Positions 7,595 to 16,704 of a stretch of 64,000 nucleotides of DNA are shown one piece after another (the stretch's first letter is position 1; every line of letters begins with the position of its first letter). The DNA is from Paractinoplanes durhamensis (GTDB lineage: Bacteria > Actinomycetota > Actinomycetes > Mycobacteriales > Micromonosporaceae): contig NZ_BOML01000034.1 of NCBI RefSeq assembly GCF_016862175.1, positions 1 through 64,000 on the forward strand. Direction: 5' to 3'. The position numbers were made by a program, and so were the translations under genes. The notes under the pieces were generated by a model that was not told where the DNA came from, made no database searches, and saw nothing but the letters and a program-made list of their open reading frames with translations.

Positions 7595-7633
7595 AGCCGG
7601 CAGGCTAGCCCGGCCGGCCAACAGGGGAGTGGC

Positions 7634-8161
7634 ATGACGATCTGGGAAGTGATGGCGGACGCGGACCGCGAGCGATGGACGTACGTGCCGTTGATCAGCG
7701 TCGGCCCGCTGCGATTCGGGATGAGCCCGGCCGAGGCGGCCGCCGCCCTGGAAAACCTAACTGCGGAATTGACGGAGGTACGAGCCGACAGTGCCCTGAA
7801 GGCCGAGTTCCGCCGTCCCGCCCCGCCGCCATGGTTTCGCGGTGCGGTCACGGCGTACTTCGGAACGCTTGAAGGCCTTTTCTGTGTCGTGGTGGACGCA
7901 CAGTCCGGGCCGCAGGTGGTCATGGACGGCATCGAGCTGGTGGGCCGGGCGCCGTCGCACGTTGAGGCGGAGCTGAAGGCGCAGGACCTCGCCCTGCGGT
8001 ACCAACCGGAAGGCGACTCGGAGGCCGAGGGGCTGGGTCTGACGATGCGCGCCCAACGGACCGGCGACGTAGTCCTGACCCGCCCCGTCTTCGCCGTGAT
8101 GGGCGACCGTGCCTACACGCTGTGGGACGCCATCCCGGCCGACGAGCTGCACGTCCACTGA
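7634..8161 (+). CDS. Conserved hypothetical protein
   Basis: A 175-residue soluble protein from ATG 7634, preceded by AGGGGAG. It opens MTIWEVMADADRERWTYVPL, then has SVGPLRFGMSPAEAAAAL, a pattern seen in actinobacterial proteins of unknown function. No signal peptide or membrane segment. It is divergent from trmO-like, with 39 bp between starts, and is followed by a hairpin and a gene remnant. Confidence 0.75.
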   Translation: MTIWEVMADADRERWTYVPLISVGPLRFGMSPAEAAAALENLTAELTEVRADSALKAEFRRPAPPPWFRGAVTAYFGTLEGLFCVVVDAQSGPQVVMDGIELVGRAPSHVEAELKAQDLALRYQPEGDSEAEGLGLTMRAQRTGDVVLTRPVFAVMGDRAYTLWDAIPADELHVH

Positions 8162-8178
8162 CAAAAGACGAATGCCGT

Positions 8179-8194
8179 GCAGCTCGAAAGCTGC
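8179..8194 (+). terminator. Short CGAA-loop hairpin
   Basis: A 6-bp perfect stem GCAGCT/AGCTGC closes on a CGAA tetraloop 17 bp after the stop at 8161. A short T-run (TTTT) follows after 10 bp. It is weak as an intrinsic terminator. The tRNA-Lys hairpin at 14965 has the same AGCT-CGAA-AGCT core. Confidence 0.35.
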
Positions 8195-8204
8195 GGAGCG
8201 CAGT

Positions 8205-8381
8205 TTTGCGCGACTCCAGGGCATATCGCGCGGAGTAGACCCGCAGGGCCGCGCCCGGTACGGCGAGGAGGACCTCCGGTCGGCGTTGGATGGCGGACTG
8301 CCGGCGCTGGCGGCCGCGGTGCGGCAGATCTACGAACTGACCGCCGAGGACTACGCCGCGCGCGACTACCTGCGCGGCTAG
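8205..8381 (+). pseudogene. 3' remnant of an unidentified gene
   Basis: An open stretch with clear GC3 coding bias encodes about 55 residues (RLQGISRGVDPQGRARYGEE ... LTAEDYAARDYLRG) and ends at TAG 8379-8381. No start codon with a ribosome site exists, and the frame loses coding character before 8205. It looks like the C-terminus of a truncated gene. I do not recognise the family. Confidence 0.4.
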
Positions 8382-8512
8382 TTTGGGTGCCGGCGAACTG
8401 AAGCTCGCCCGCTCGCGGAGTGCCATAAAGCGGGACATCGGAAAGATCGATGACTGTGATAACTTGCCGCCGCCTGCGCCGGGAGGCCGGTCGGGCTCAC
8501 GGGGAGGAACAC

Positions 8513-11356
8513 ATGCGCCGATTGCTTGCGCGTATCACTATCTTGATCATGGCATTAGGCGCCGCCGGCGGTGGCTTGCCGGCCTCCGCCGATCCGGTGC
8601 CGATCACTGATCCGTATGCGTTCACGTCCGCCGATGTCGGCTTCAACGACGGCAGCGACCAAGAGGGCCAAGTCGGCCGGATCGCCGCGATGGACGCGTA
8701 TGTCGGGGACAAGAAGCCGATCATCCGCGTCGACCTGTACTGGCACCTCGTACAGCCGGACCGCGACGTCGCGCCGGACTGGAGCAGGATCGACGGCGTG
8801 ATCGACGCCGCCCACGAGCAGGGCGTTCGGGTGCTGCTGATCCTGGACTACTCGACGAAGTGGGCCAACGGCGGCCACGATGACACCAGCTATTTTCCGA
8901 CGGACGACGCGGCCTGGGCCACCATCGTCCGGCAGACGGTGGCTCACTTCGGATCCAAGGTGCAGGCCTACGAGGTGTGGAACGAGCCGAACCTCGGCGG
9001 TCAATACGGTGACAACAGCCTCGACGTCCGTGCCGGGCGCTACTGGCAGCTGGCGAAGATCGCTTATCAGGAGGTGCACGCCGGCTGTTCCGGATGTGTC
9101 GTGCTGGCCGGCGGGTCGACGGGCGGCAACGTCTACGAGGACGCGAACCATGTCTGGCACGGCGACAACGAGGGTAGCGTCTGGCTGGAATGGGCCTACC
9201 AGCACGGGATGGGCGGATACCTGGACGCGGTCGCCTACCACCCCTACCCGGCCCACTACTCGGGCTACCTTCCCTCGTTCGCGCCGGACCCGTGCGAGGG
9301 AAGCCGGTTCTGGTTCTGGTTCGGACCGGATGACCCCAAGTGTGGCGGTCTGGCGGCCCTGCGCGAGGTGATGGTCCGCCACGGCGATGCGGGCAAGCAG
9401 ATCTGGGGCACCGAGATCGGGTTCCCCACCGACGGCGACCGCGAGCCGCAAACGCCGGAGCACGTCCGCGATGCCCTCGAGGAGGGGGTCCGGATGTGGC
9501 GGTCCCGCCCCTACACGGGGCCACTGTTCATCTACTCCTTCCAGGACGTCCCCACGTGGGCCGCGCCCTGCGCCAATCCGCACAACAGCGAGTGCCACTT
9601 CGGGCTCCGCGACAGCAACGGAAATCCCAAGGAACCGATGTACAGCGACGTCCGCGCCGCGCTGATCGGTGACAACTGGCTGCCGACGCTCGCACCGGGC
9701 CGGTCGCTGTTCCGCGGTGCGGCGGTGAGGTCCGCGAACGGCCAGTTCACGCTGAGCATGCAGGCCGACGGCAATCTCGTGCTGTACGACAACCGCGGCG
9801 GGGTGCCGGCACCGATCTGGGTGCGGGGCGACCTGCGCGGGTACCGCCTTACCAACCAGCACGACGGGAACCTGGTCATTTACGACTACGCCAACCGGCC
9901 GCTGTGGGCCTCCAACACGGCGGGTCGGGGCGTCTCGACCATGCGCTTGCAGGACGACGGCTCCCTGGTGTTCGGCTCCGGCGCCGGCGAGAATTGGTCT
10001 GTCGCGTCAGGCGCAACGGCATACCGGCACGTGGCAGGAGCGCAAGCAGAGACAGGAACCGACCCGTACGAAGGGTCGATGTACACGTCAGTTGATGCCA
10101 CCCAGGCCCTCGGAAGCATTTATCAAGATATCAACCGGACCGTCAATCCCGGCGATACCGTCTGCGCGAACACCCACGTGGTGACCGAAGGTGCAGCCAC
10201 CGGTGGCGGTGGCACCTTCGCACTCTTTCTCACCGGGGGAAATGCTGAAACCTCGAACAAGAGCCTCGGCAACCTCCCGAACGGCAATAGCTGGACACCA
10301 TTGAGTACGTGTGTCACTGCGACAAGTGGACATTCGGCCGTACGCGTTCAGTTCTACCCCGCTGTCGGTGGTCCGACGATTGGCGTCGATGCTGTCGACG
10401 TGCACCTCAGTATCGCCAAGAATGGCGGCTTCAACAACGGCTTCGACAGCTGGACGGATTCCCCCGGTTCACAGCATGCCGTCTATGGTCCCGGGGTCAC
10501 CGGCAACAATCCGTATGAAGGTGCCGGGTTCGCTGCTACCAACACCACCGTGGTTGGTGGCGGCATTTATCAGGATGTCAGCCTGACCGTGAATGCGGGG
10601 GATACCTTCTGTGGCAGCGCTCGGGTCGCTTCGCAAGGCACGGCAAGGGGTGCCAGTGGCAGTTTCGCGATGTGGCTGATCGGTGGATCTCAAGAGAACT
10701 CGGTCACTACCTACGCGAACCTGCCTGGTGGTAACGACTGGACTCCCATCTCCGCCTGCATTACCGCGGCGGCTGCATACAGCAAACTCCGGGTGCAGTT
10801 CTATCCGGACCCGAACACCGGCACCGTGGTCATCGACGCCGTCGACATTCACAAGTCCATTGCCAAGAACGGCGGCTTCAACAAGACCTTCGACAACTGG
10901 ACGGACGCCCCCAGCTCACAGCATGCCGTCTATGGTCCCGGTGTCACCGGCAACAACCCGTATGAAGGTGCCGGGTTCGCCGCTACCAACACCACCGTGG
11001 TTGGTGGCGGCATCTACCAGGATGTCAACCTGACCGTAAAAGCGGGGGACACCTTCTGTGGCAGCGCTCAGGTCGCTTCGCAAGGCACGACACGGGGTGC
11101 CAGTGGCAGCTTCGCGATGTGGCTGATCGGTGGATCTCAAGAAAACTCGGTCACCACTTACGCGAACCTGCCCGGTGGTAACGACTGGACTCCCATCTCC
11201 GCCTGCATTACCGCAGCGGCCGCATACAGCAAACTCCGGGTACAGTTCTATCCGGACCCGAACACCGGCACCGTGGTCATCGACGCTGTCGATGTCCGGC
11301 AAAGCCTGGCTGTCAACGGCGGATTCAACATGAAGGGCGATTGCATAGTCTGCTGA
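8513..11356 (+). CDS. Secreted clan GH-A glycoside hydrolase with bulb-lectin and repeated C-terminal modules
   Basis: A 947-residue exported enzyme. ATG 8513 follows GGGGAGGA. The signal peptide is about 1-26 (cut PASA/DP). The catalytic barrel (about 30-390) has the acid/base Glu158 in EVWNEPN and the nucleophile Glu301 in GTEIGFP, as in GH5/GH39-like clan A hydrolases. A bulb-type lectin domain (about 400-500) shows the mannose-type motif QADGNLVLYD and a relative QHDGNLVIYD. Three modules of about 149 residues follow, each opening near IYQD and closing with VDAVDV. The last two are nearly identical in DNA. The substrate, probably a plant or microbial polysaccharide, is not determinable. 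Confidence 0.88.
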   Translation: MRRLLARITILIMALGAAGGGLPASADPVPITDPYAFTSADVGFNDGSDQEGQVGRIAAMDAYVGDKKPIIRVDLYWHLVQPDRDVAPDWSRIDGVIDAAHEQGVRVLLILDYSTKWANGGHDDTSYFPTDDAAWATIVRQTVAHFGSKVQAYEVWNEPNLGGQYGDNSLDVRAGRYWQLAKIAYQEVHAGCSGCVVLAGGSTGGNVYEDANHVWHGDNEGSVWLEWAYQHGMGGYLDAVAYHPYPAHYSGYLPSFAPDPCEGSRFWFWFGPDDPKCGGLAALREVMVRHGDAGKQIWGTEIGFPTDGDREPQTPEHVRDALEEGVRMWRSRPYTGPLFIYSFQDVPTWAAPCANPHNSECHFGLRDSNGNPKEPMYSDVRAALIGDNWLPTLAPGRSLFRGAAVRSANGQFTLSMQADGNLVLYDNRGGVPAPIWVRGDLRGYRLTNQHDGNLVIYDYANRPLWASNTAGRGVSTMRLQDDGSLVFGSGAGENWSVASGATAYRHVAGAQAETGTDPYEGSMYTSVDATQALGSIYQDINRTVNPGDTVCANTHVVTEGAATGGGGTFALFLTGGNAETSNKSLGNLPNGNSWTPLSTCVTATSGHSAVRVQFYPAVGGPTIGVDAVDVHLSIAKNGGFNNGFDSWTDSPGSQHAVYGPGVTGNNPYEGAGFAATNTTVVGGGIYQDVSLTVNAGDTFCGSARVASQGTARGASGSFAMWLIGGSQENSVTTYANLPGGNDWTPISACITAAAAYSKLRVQFYPDPNTGTVVIDAVDIHKSIAKNGGFNKTFDNWTDAPSSQHAVYGPGVTGNNPYEGAGFAATNTTVVGGGIYQDVNLTVKAGDTFCGSAQVASQGTTRGASGSFAMWLIGGSQENSVTTYANLPGGNDWTPISACITAAAAYSKLRVQFYPDPNTGTVVIDAVDVRQSLAVNGGFNMKGDCIVC
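10418..11311 (+). repeat. 447-bp direct duplication within the glycosidase gene
   Basis: Two copies 447 bp apart (starting 10418 and 10865) share long blocks of identical DNA, such as CGATGTGGCTGATCGGTGGA and ATGCCGTCTATGGTCCCGG. A more diverged third module precedes them (about 10090-10417). The near identity indicates recent duplication or gene conversion, and the repeat is prone to recombination or misassembly. Confidence 0.9.
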
Positions 11357-11427
11357 CAGGTTTCTGAGCCGGGGTTACGCGAGCCGCATTGCCTCCGGGC
11401 CGCGGTAGCGGTCGTATCGAAGGCGCT

Positions 11428-11742
11428 TCACGAGGCGTATTCGTTCGAGATCTCGGTGGCGTAGTTCTTCCAGAGCGGCTTCATGGTCTCGGCGTTGACC
11501 GGCTGCCCGGAGTCGATCATGGCCTTGAAGTCGCGGAAGTACTGCACGTACAGGTCCGGCGTGAACGTGTTCAGCATGACCGCGTTCACGCCGCCCACGT
11601 TGGCGAACGTGTGCGGCGCCCCGGTCGGCACGATGACCCAGGTGCCCGGCCCGGCGTCATATTGGTCCTCGCCGACGGTGAACCGGAACGTTCCCGCCAG
11701 CACGTAGAAGCCCTCGTCGTGCTGGGCATGGCGGTGCTGCAA
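11428..11742 (-). pseudogene. Cupin-domain protein, 5'-truncated
   Basis: The readable part has the cupin motifs HRHAQHDEGFYVLAG (metal-ligand His pair and Glu) and PTGAPHTFANVG, and ends NYATEISNEYAS. Such proteins normally have 30-50 residues before the first His motif. Here the frame begins abruptly next to another gene fragment, and only a TTG (11742) is available. The reading frame continues upstream as PLPGTPSP to about 11765, where homology stops. I judge it a 5'-deleted gene. Confidence 0.65.
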
Positions 11743-11765
11743 CGGGCTCGGGGTGCCCGGCAGCG

Positions 11766-12389
11766 GTGTCTGCGGACGGTCCCGATGGGGGGAAGGCCGT
11801 CGTCGTCGACATCGTCAGCGCGAGCGTGCGGCGGGTGGAAGATTCAGCCGCCAATGACGCCCAGCTTGTCGCGGTCTCCGCCCACGGCGACCCGATTTGG
11901 GCCAAACCCGCGAACACCAGCGCGACCACGGTGCACTGGATCGTGGGAGGCGGGCAGCCCGGCACTGTCGACGCCGACCTGCGCTCCCACCTGCGGCCCG
12001 GCGAGATCGTCAACCCGACGGGATGGCCGGGCGAGGTGATGCTCGGCGACGGGATCACCGCCGTGGTGCCCATCATCCGGGCCGGCGGCGACCCACGAGA
12101 GGCCCCGTGGGCCGACGGCGATGCAATCCTGCTGGTCGACCTCACCACCGGCGTTGTCCGGCACCGCCTGGATCTGCCCACCAACACCGCACGCGTACGC
12201 CTCCACAGCAGTGGATGCGGACTCGGCCCCCACGCCCTCGTCCAGTTCGAGGGAGGCGACCCGACGACCGGGCAGCGGCCGACCGATCCCACCCATCCCA
12301 CCGACGTGGTCGCGCTCGACCCCTGGACCGGCGCCCGCGGCAGCGGCTACCGCTTTCCCCCAGACGGGGTCCCTTTGCTCATCTGCTGA
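11766..12389 (+). pseudogene. Possible beta-propeller protein, 5'-truncated
   Basis: From GTG 11766, 207 residues (SADGPDGGKAVVVDIVSASV ... VVALDPWTGARGSGYRFPPD) contain repeated strand patterns such as LLVDLTTGVVRHRLDLP and VVALDPWTG, as in PQQ or WD-type propeller blades. No signal peptide, no ribosome site, and it abuts a truncated cupin gene head to head. It probably represents the C-terminal half of a longer protein. The fold assignment is tentative. Confidence 0.5.
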
Positions 12390-12461
12390 CCAGCCGCAGA
12401 CAACTCACCGTCGGACCACGACGGGCCGAACATGACGAATCCCTAGCGGGAGTTGCTCCGG

Positions 12462-13052
12462 TCAGTCGAGTTGACCGTTGTAGTCGGGGAGCTTGAACGT
12501 GCGCTCGGCGTGGCCACCGTCCAGGTCGGTGATGCTGTTGCCGATGTTCGCGACGATCGTGTAGCCGCGGCGCTCGATGTCGATGCGGGCGTTCGTCTTC
12601 AGGGTTTGGTTGTCGCTGAAGTCGAAGGTTTTGCGCGTGTAGAGGTCGGTCCAGGTGTAGCCGACGACGCTCAGGTTGATCACCGTGGGGCCGCCGATGA
12701 TCTCGGGGCGGGCGGTGACGAAGAAGATCGCCGCACCGGCGGCCTTGGCCTGCTTAGCCAGTGCCAGGACGGTCGGCGTGGCGTCATACGGCTTGTACTT
12801 GCTCTGCAAGGCGGTGTTGTCGATGTCGAGCACAATGGCGGGCTTGATGCCGCTCGCCGGGAGACGCGTGCCGAGGAAGGCGGAGGCCTGATCGGTGACG
12901 ACTTTGACGTCGGCGAGCCAGGTCTCGTAGGAGGGCAGCGCCTGCGCCACGAGGATTGAGCGCGGTGCCGCCTGGGCGGGCGCGGCGACGCCGGTGGCGA
13001 GCGCGGATCCGGCGGCGGCGAGCATGAGGCCGCGCATGATTACGGTACGCAT
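12462..13052 (-). CDS. Secreted HAD-family acid phosphatase (class IIIB-like)
   Basis: A 196-residue exported phosphatase. The signal peptide is about 1-28 (VAAPAQA/APR). HAD motif I is VLDIDNTAL (nucleophile and general-acid Asp), motif II lies in FFVTARPE, and the metal-binding motif is NIGNSITDLDGG. Length and arrangement match actinobacterial HAD acid phosphatases related to plant vegetative storage proteins. GAGGGGAAC precedes the ATG. It probably dephosphorylates external phosphomonoesters. Confidence 0.87.
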   Translation of the reverse strand: MRTVIMRGLMLAAAGSALATGVAAPAQAAPRSILVAQALPSYETWLADVKVVTDQASAFLGTRLPASGIKPAIVLDIDNTALQSKYKPYDATPTVLALAKQAKAAGAAIFFVTARPEIIGGPTVINLSVVGYTWTDLYTRKTFDFSDNQTLKTNARIDIERRGYTIVANIGNSITDLDGGHAERTFKLPDYNGQLD

Positions 13053-13580
13053 GGGGTGTTCCCCTCGACGTTGTTGACGGGTCTCCGCGAACAGCTGATC
13101 GACGCTCGCCGACGCTCGCGGGACTTCGAGCGATCGATGTGGCTCGATTAACTTACCCGACGGTAACTTGCCTTCTCAACAGATCGCGGGATTAATCCGG
13201 GTCGATGTGGAGTGGCGTGGGGTAGCCGACGTCGACCTGGGGTCGGCGGGTACGAGGTCGGGAGCCCAGGAACAGCGTGAGTGTCCGGATCTGCCACGAG
13301 CCGCTCGATACGTGTGCTGGTTGCGCGGCTTGCCGCGGCAGCCGATGCCGGCGGCCGCACAGCATCCGGAAGCTGATCAGCTTCCAGCCGTTGGCCAGCA
13401 CCATTGGTCAGCGACCGGGCCCTCCGTGACGTCAAGGTATGACCCACCAGGGATGCGGAAGCCCATTGATCCGCAATGACGGTCATATAAATTGATGCAC
13501 GTGATTCTAACGCATTGATCCCCGTCTTTTGCCTCTATCGGGCAGGCGGCACGGGGTCGATGCTCGGGAAAGGAAACCAC
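13053..13580. other. 528-bp intergenic region
   Basis: No credible gene on either strand. The left part serves the phosphatase promoter. The right end becomes AT-rich (about 13480-13510: TATAAA at 13486-13491) and probably carries the promoter of the metallopeptidase. The middle is GC-rich and lacks codon bias; I see nothing definable there. Confidence 0.5.
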
Positions 13581-14657
13581 GTGCGCAAATCTCGACGTCC
13601 ACTCTGGGCGGCGTGCCTCGCCGTCGGGATCGCGGTCCCGACCGCCGTCGCCGCCGGGGCGAACGCAGCGGCGGCCGGCACCCCCTCCGGTCTCACGACG
13701 ACCGTCCAGATCGGCCAGGCGACCAGCGACGCCCTCTCCGTGCGTTTCACGGTGCGCAACACGTCGGCGGCACCGGTCAACGTGCTCTCCCGTGACCTGC
13801 CGCAGGCTCACGACTCCGGAGCGATCCTGGCCGTGACCAGGGACGGTGTGCCGGTGGCCTACCGAGGTAGGTTGGTGAAGCCGGCAGCGCCGACCGCGGC
13901 CGACTACACCAGCATTCCCGCTGGTGGCACCTACACCGCGACCATGGACCTGGCCGACGAGTATGACCTGTCGCAGCCGGGCACCTTCACGGTCACGCTG
14001 GCTTCGACCCAGGTGCGGGCCTCCGCGGGCACGCTGCGGGTCAACGCCGGTCGCGCCACCGTGCGCACCAGCGCCGGCATCCGGGGTGCCGCCAAGGTGT
14101 CCAGTGCCGCGCCGACAGCCACCGAGCAGGTGAACGTCGCCGCTGCGGCGGCAGCGGTCACCCTCACCTACCGTGGTTGCACCACGAGTGAGCAGACCTC
14201 GCTGAAGACGGCGATCAGCAACGCCACGACGATGTCGCAGAAGTCCCAGACCTGGCTGGCGGCGAACCCCTCCGGCGGAGGCGCCTACACCACCTGGTTC
14301 GGCACGTACAGCTCGTCGCGGTTCTCCCGGGTGACCTCTGCCTACAGCAAAATCACCGGCGAGCTGACCAGCAAGACTGTGACGCTCGACTGCACCAGCA
14401 ACGAGGACTACTACGCCTACGTATACCCGGACGAGCCGTACATCATCTACCTCTGCAACGCGTTCTGGTCGGCGCCGGCCACCGGTACCGATTCGAAGGC
14501 CGGAACACTGATCCACGAGTCGAGCCACTTCACCGTCAACGGCGGCACCGACGACCACGCCTACGGTCAGACCGCGGCCAAGCAACTCGCCGTGTCGAGC
14601 CCGGCCAACGCGGTCGACAACGCCGACAACTACGAGTACTTCGCCGAAAGCCGCTGA
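13581..14657 (+). CDS. Secreted M35-like (aspzincin) metallopeptidase
   Basis: A 358-residue exported zinc endopeptidase. GTG 13581 follows AGGAAA. The signal peptide is about 1-33 (ANAAAAG). A beta-rich propeptide-like region (about 35-190) precedes the catalytic domain, which contains HESSH (HExxH) and the downstream GTDDHAYG that supplies the third Asp ligand of the aspzincin/deuterolysin family. It ends YEYFAES, close to the family's usual C-terminus. It probably degrades extracellular protein. Two strong hairpins follow the stop. Confidence 0.88.
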   Translation: MRKSRRPLWAACLAVGIAVPTAVAAGANAAAAGTPSGLTTTVQIGQATSDALSVRFTVRNTSAAPVNVLSRDLPQAHDSGAILAVTRDGVPVAYRGRLVKPAAPTAADYTSIPAGGTYTATMDLADEYDLSQPGTFTVTLASTQVRASAGTLRVNAGRATVRTSAGIRGAAKVSSAAPTATEQVNVAAAAAAVTLTYRGCTTSEQTSLKTAISNATTMSQKSQTWLAANPSGGGAYTTWFGTYSSSRFSRVTSAYSKITGELTSKTVTLDCTSNEDYYAYVYPDEPYIIYLCNAFWSAPATGTDSKAGTLIHESSHFTVNGGTDDHAYGQTAAKQLAVSSPANAVDNADNYEYFAESR

Positions 14658-14693
14658 TCCAGCCGTCGGCTCACCCCGTGTTCTTCGGACACC

Positions 14694-14755
14694 CCCCGGT
14701 GAGTGCCGCACTCACCGGGGCGGTGTCCCGCCGGCTCAGGGCCGGCGGGACACCG
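14694..14755 (+). terminator. Double hairpin after the metallopeptidase
   Basis: Two perfect stem-loops lie back to back: a 12-bp stem with CCG loop (14694-14720) and a 15-bp stem with TCAGG loop (14721-14755). No U-tract follows, as is usual in actinomycetes. It may also stop transcription arriving from the minus strand. Confidence 0.8.
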
Positions 14756-14757
14756 GA

Positions 14758-14841
14758 TCAGGCGTCCAGCGCCGGGTAATCGGCGTAGCCCTGGTGGTCG
14801 CCGCGGCGGCCCGCAATCCCGGCCACCGGCGCAGTCGAAAT
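14758..14841 (-). pseudogene. Possible C-terminal remnant of an Old Yellow Enzyme homologue
   Basis: A short frame ending GDHQGYADYPALDA and a TGA at 14758 closely resembles the conserved C-terminus (GYTDYPALD) of NADH:flavin oxidoreductases of the OYE family. Nothing upstream matches the rest of that roughly 360-residue enzyme. Based on a 10-residue similarity only, so tentative. Confidence 0.35.
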
Positions 14842-14964
14842 GGTCCACCGGCAAAAATCCGCTGGGGCACCCGAGATCGCCTCTTCGGAACGGCCCGTGA
14901 CCAGACGCTCCGGTCGTCGTAAAGGTTCGAAGAACGGCCGCCCACCTGCGTCCCACAAAGATCA

Positions 14965-14994
14965 AGGCCGTATAGCTCGAAAGCTATACGGCCT
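14965..14994 (-). terminator. Terminator of tRNA-Lys
   Basis: A perfect 13-bp stem (AGGCCGTATAGCT and its complement) with a four-base loop lies 10 bp downstream of the tRNA. On the minus strand it is followed by TTGATCTTT. A typical tRNA transcription end. Confidence 0.8.
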
Positions 14995-15004
14995 GGTGAA
15001 GCTG

Positions 15005-15080
15005 TGGTGCGCCGCGTAGGACTTGAACCTACAACCCGCGGATTAAGAGTCCGCTGCTCTGCCAGTTGAGCTAGCGGCGC
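15005..15080 (-). tRNA. tRNA-Lys (anticodon CTT)
   Basis: A 76-nt cloverleaf: acceptor GCGCCGC/GCGGCGC with discriminator A and encoded CCA, D-arm with AGCTCAACTGGCAGAGC, anticodon stem GCGGA/TCCGC with loop CTCTTAA (anticodon CTT, reads AAG), and T-arm GGTTCAAGTCC. Mature length without CCA is 73 nt (15008-15080). Confidence 0.97.
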
Positions 15081-15248
15081 TCGTTGGCAACGACGAAAAC
15101 GTTAGCACGCACCCCCATGATCCTTGAAATCGGCCCCCTCCCATGAGCTTCACAGCTTGAATCAGCCTCAGGGATGACCCGCCGGCTTGCATCCATGCGG
15201 CAGGATGTGCCCGCAAACTTCAGAACGGGGTGCTCAGGGATGGTCGGC

Positions 15249-16502
15249 ATGCGGCGCTCGCTGGTGATGGTGGTGGCTGCGGTGGTGCTCGCGCCGCTGG
15301 CCCTCGCCGGCTGTGGTGACAAGAAGTCCGGCGGCACCGCCGCCTGGGCGGAGCCCGGTGCCGACGCCAGTGCCAGTGCCGGCGCGGCGCCCGGTGCCAG
15401 CCAGGGGCCGGTCACCGAGTCGGCCGACGTTCCGATCAACCTCACCGTGACGCCGGCCGTCGGTAAGAAGGACGTGCCGGTCAGCTCCGAGGTCGGCTTC
15501 ACCGTCTCCGGCGGCAAGGTCACCACGGTCAGCCTCACCGATGCCGCCGGCAAGGCCGTCGCGGGCGCGCTGCGGGCCGACGGCTCGAGTTGGGTTCCGG
15601 CCGCCACCCTCAAGGCCAAGACGACGTATGCGGCGAGCGTCACCGCCACCACGGACAGCGGGCTCACCAAGACCGCAACCACCACGTTCACGACGATGGG
15701 CGCGGTCGGTAAGAAAACCGGCACCGGTCTCTACCTGTTCGACGACCACACGTACGGCGTGGGCATGCCGGTCGTCGTCGAGTTCAACCCGGGCATCAAG
15801 AAGGCGGACCGCGCGGCGGTGGAGAAGCGGATGTTCGTGGAGACCACCCCGTCCCAGTTGGGCGTGTGGTCGTGGACGTCGAGCGGCACCCAGGCGTATT
15901 ACCGCTCGAAGGAGTATTGGCAGACCGGCACGACGCTGAAGGTCCGGATCGCGGTCGGCGGCCTGCCGACCGGCGGCGGGCGCTACGGCGACCGGGACCG
16001 CGCGGCCACCGCCAAGATCGGCCGGGATTTCCGGATGACGGTCGACAACGCCACCAAGAAGATGGTGGTGACGCAGGACGGCAAGGTGGTCCGGACGGCG
16101 CTGGTGAGCCTGGGGCGCAAGAGCAAGCCGTCGGTCAGCGGCACGATGGTCGTGATGGACAAGCTGGCGTCGACGGTTTTCGACACCACCGACACCGACG
16201 GCGCGGCCGGTTACAAGACCAAGATCGAGTACGCCCAGCGGATCACCTGGAGCGGTCAGTACGTTCACTCGGCTCCGTGGTCGGTCGGCGCGCAGGGGCA
16301 CACGAACGTGTCGCACGGTTGCGTGAATGTCTCGCCGTCGAATGCGCAGTGGCTGTTCGACAAGACGCTGATCGGTGACCCGGTGGTCGTGAAGGGCACC
16401 GGCGACAAGCTGGCGTACGGCGACGGCTGGACCGCATGGAACGTGAGTTGGGCGGAGTTCGTCAAGGGCAGCGCCCTGCCGGTCCCCGACAGTCTGAAGT
16501 GA
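15249..16502 (+). CDS. L,D-transpeptidase lipoprotein
   Basis: A 417-residue peptidoglycan cross-linking enzyme that forms 3-3 (mDAP-mDAP) links. The lipobox LALAGC anchors it. Two Ig-like domains follow (about 50-250; the second is marked by YGVGMPVVVEF). The YkuD catalytic domain carries YVHSAPW and NVSHGCVNVS (His, Ser, Gly, Cys motif). It matches the LdtMt2-type layout. ATG 15249 is preferred for its AGGG spacing; ATG 15240 adds MVG. A paralogue follows directly. Confidence 0.92.
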   Translation: MRRSLVMVVAAVVLAPLALAGCGDKKSGGTAAWAEPGADASASAGAAPGASQGPVTESADVPINLTVTPAVGKKDVPVSSEVGFTVSGGKVTTVSLTDAAGKAVAGALRADGSSWVPAATLKAKTTYAASVTATTDSGLTKTATTTFTTMGAVGKKTGTGLYLFDDHTYGVGMPVVVEFNPGIKKADRAAVEKRMFVETTPSQLGVWSWTSSGTQAYYRSKEYWQTGTTLKVRIAVGGLPTGGGRYGDRDRAATAKIGRDFRMTVDNATKKMVVTQDGKVVRTALVSLGRKSKPSVSGTMVVMDKLASTVFDTTDTDGAAGYKTKIEYAQRITWSGQYVHSAPWSVGAQGHTNVSHGCVNVSPSNAQWLFDKTLIGDPVVVKGTGDKLAYGDGWTAWNVSWAEFVKGSALPVPDSLK

Positions 16503-16704
16503 CGAGCCACGCAACGGTTGGGTAGGGCTGACGCGTCTTGGGGGTAGAGAACATGAAACCCCTGCGCCAGAAGCCCCGAATCGGGCGATATGCGGTTTTA
16601 GCCTGTGTGACGGTTAACCCCGGCGGCACGAATCCGGGATTGGTCGCATCGCCTTCATAGAGCAGTATTGGGCGCCGGGGACGAACGACGCCGTGAGAGG
16701 GACC

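Noticed and set aside
13148..13486. Short frames in the gap before the metallopeptidase
   Set aside because: Mixed composition with no codon-position bias and no suitable start.
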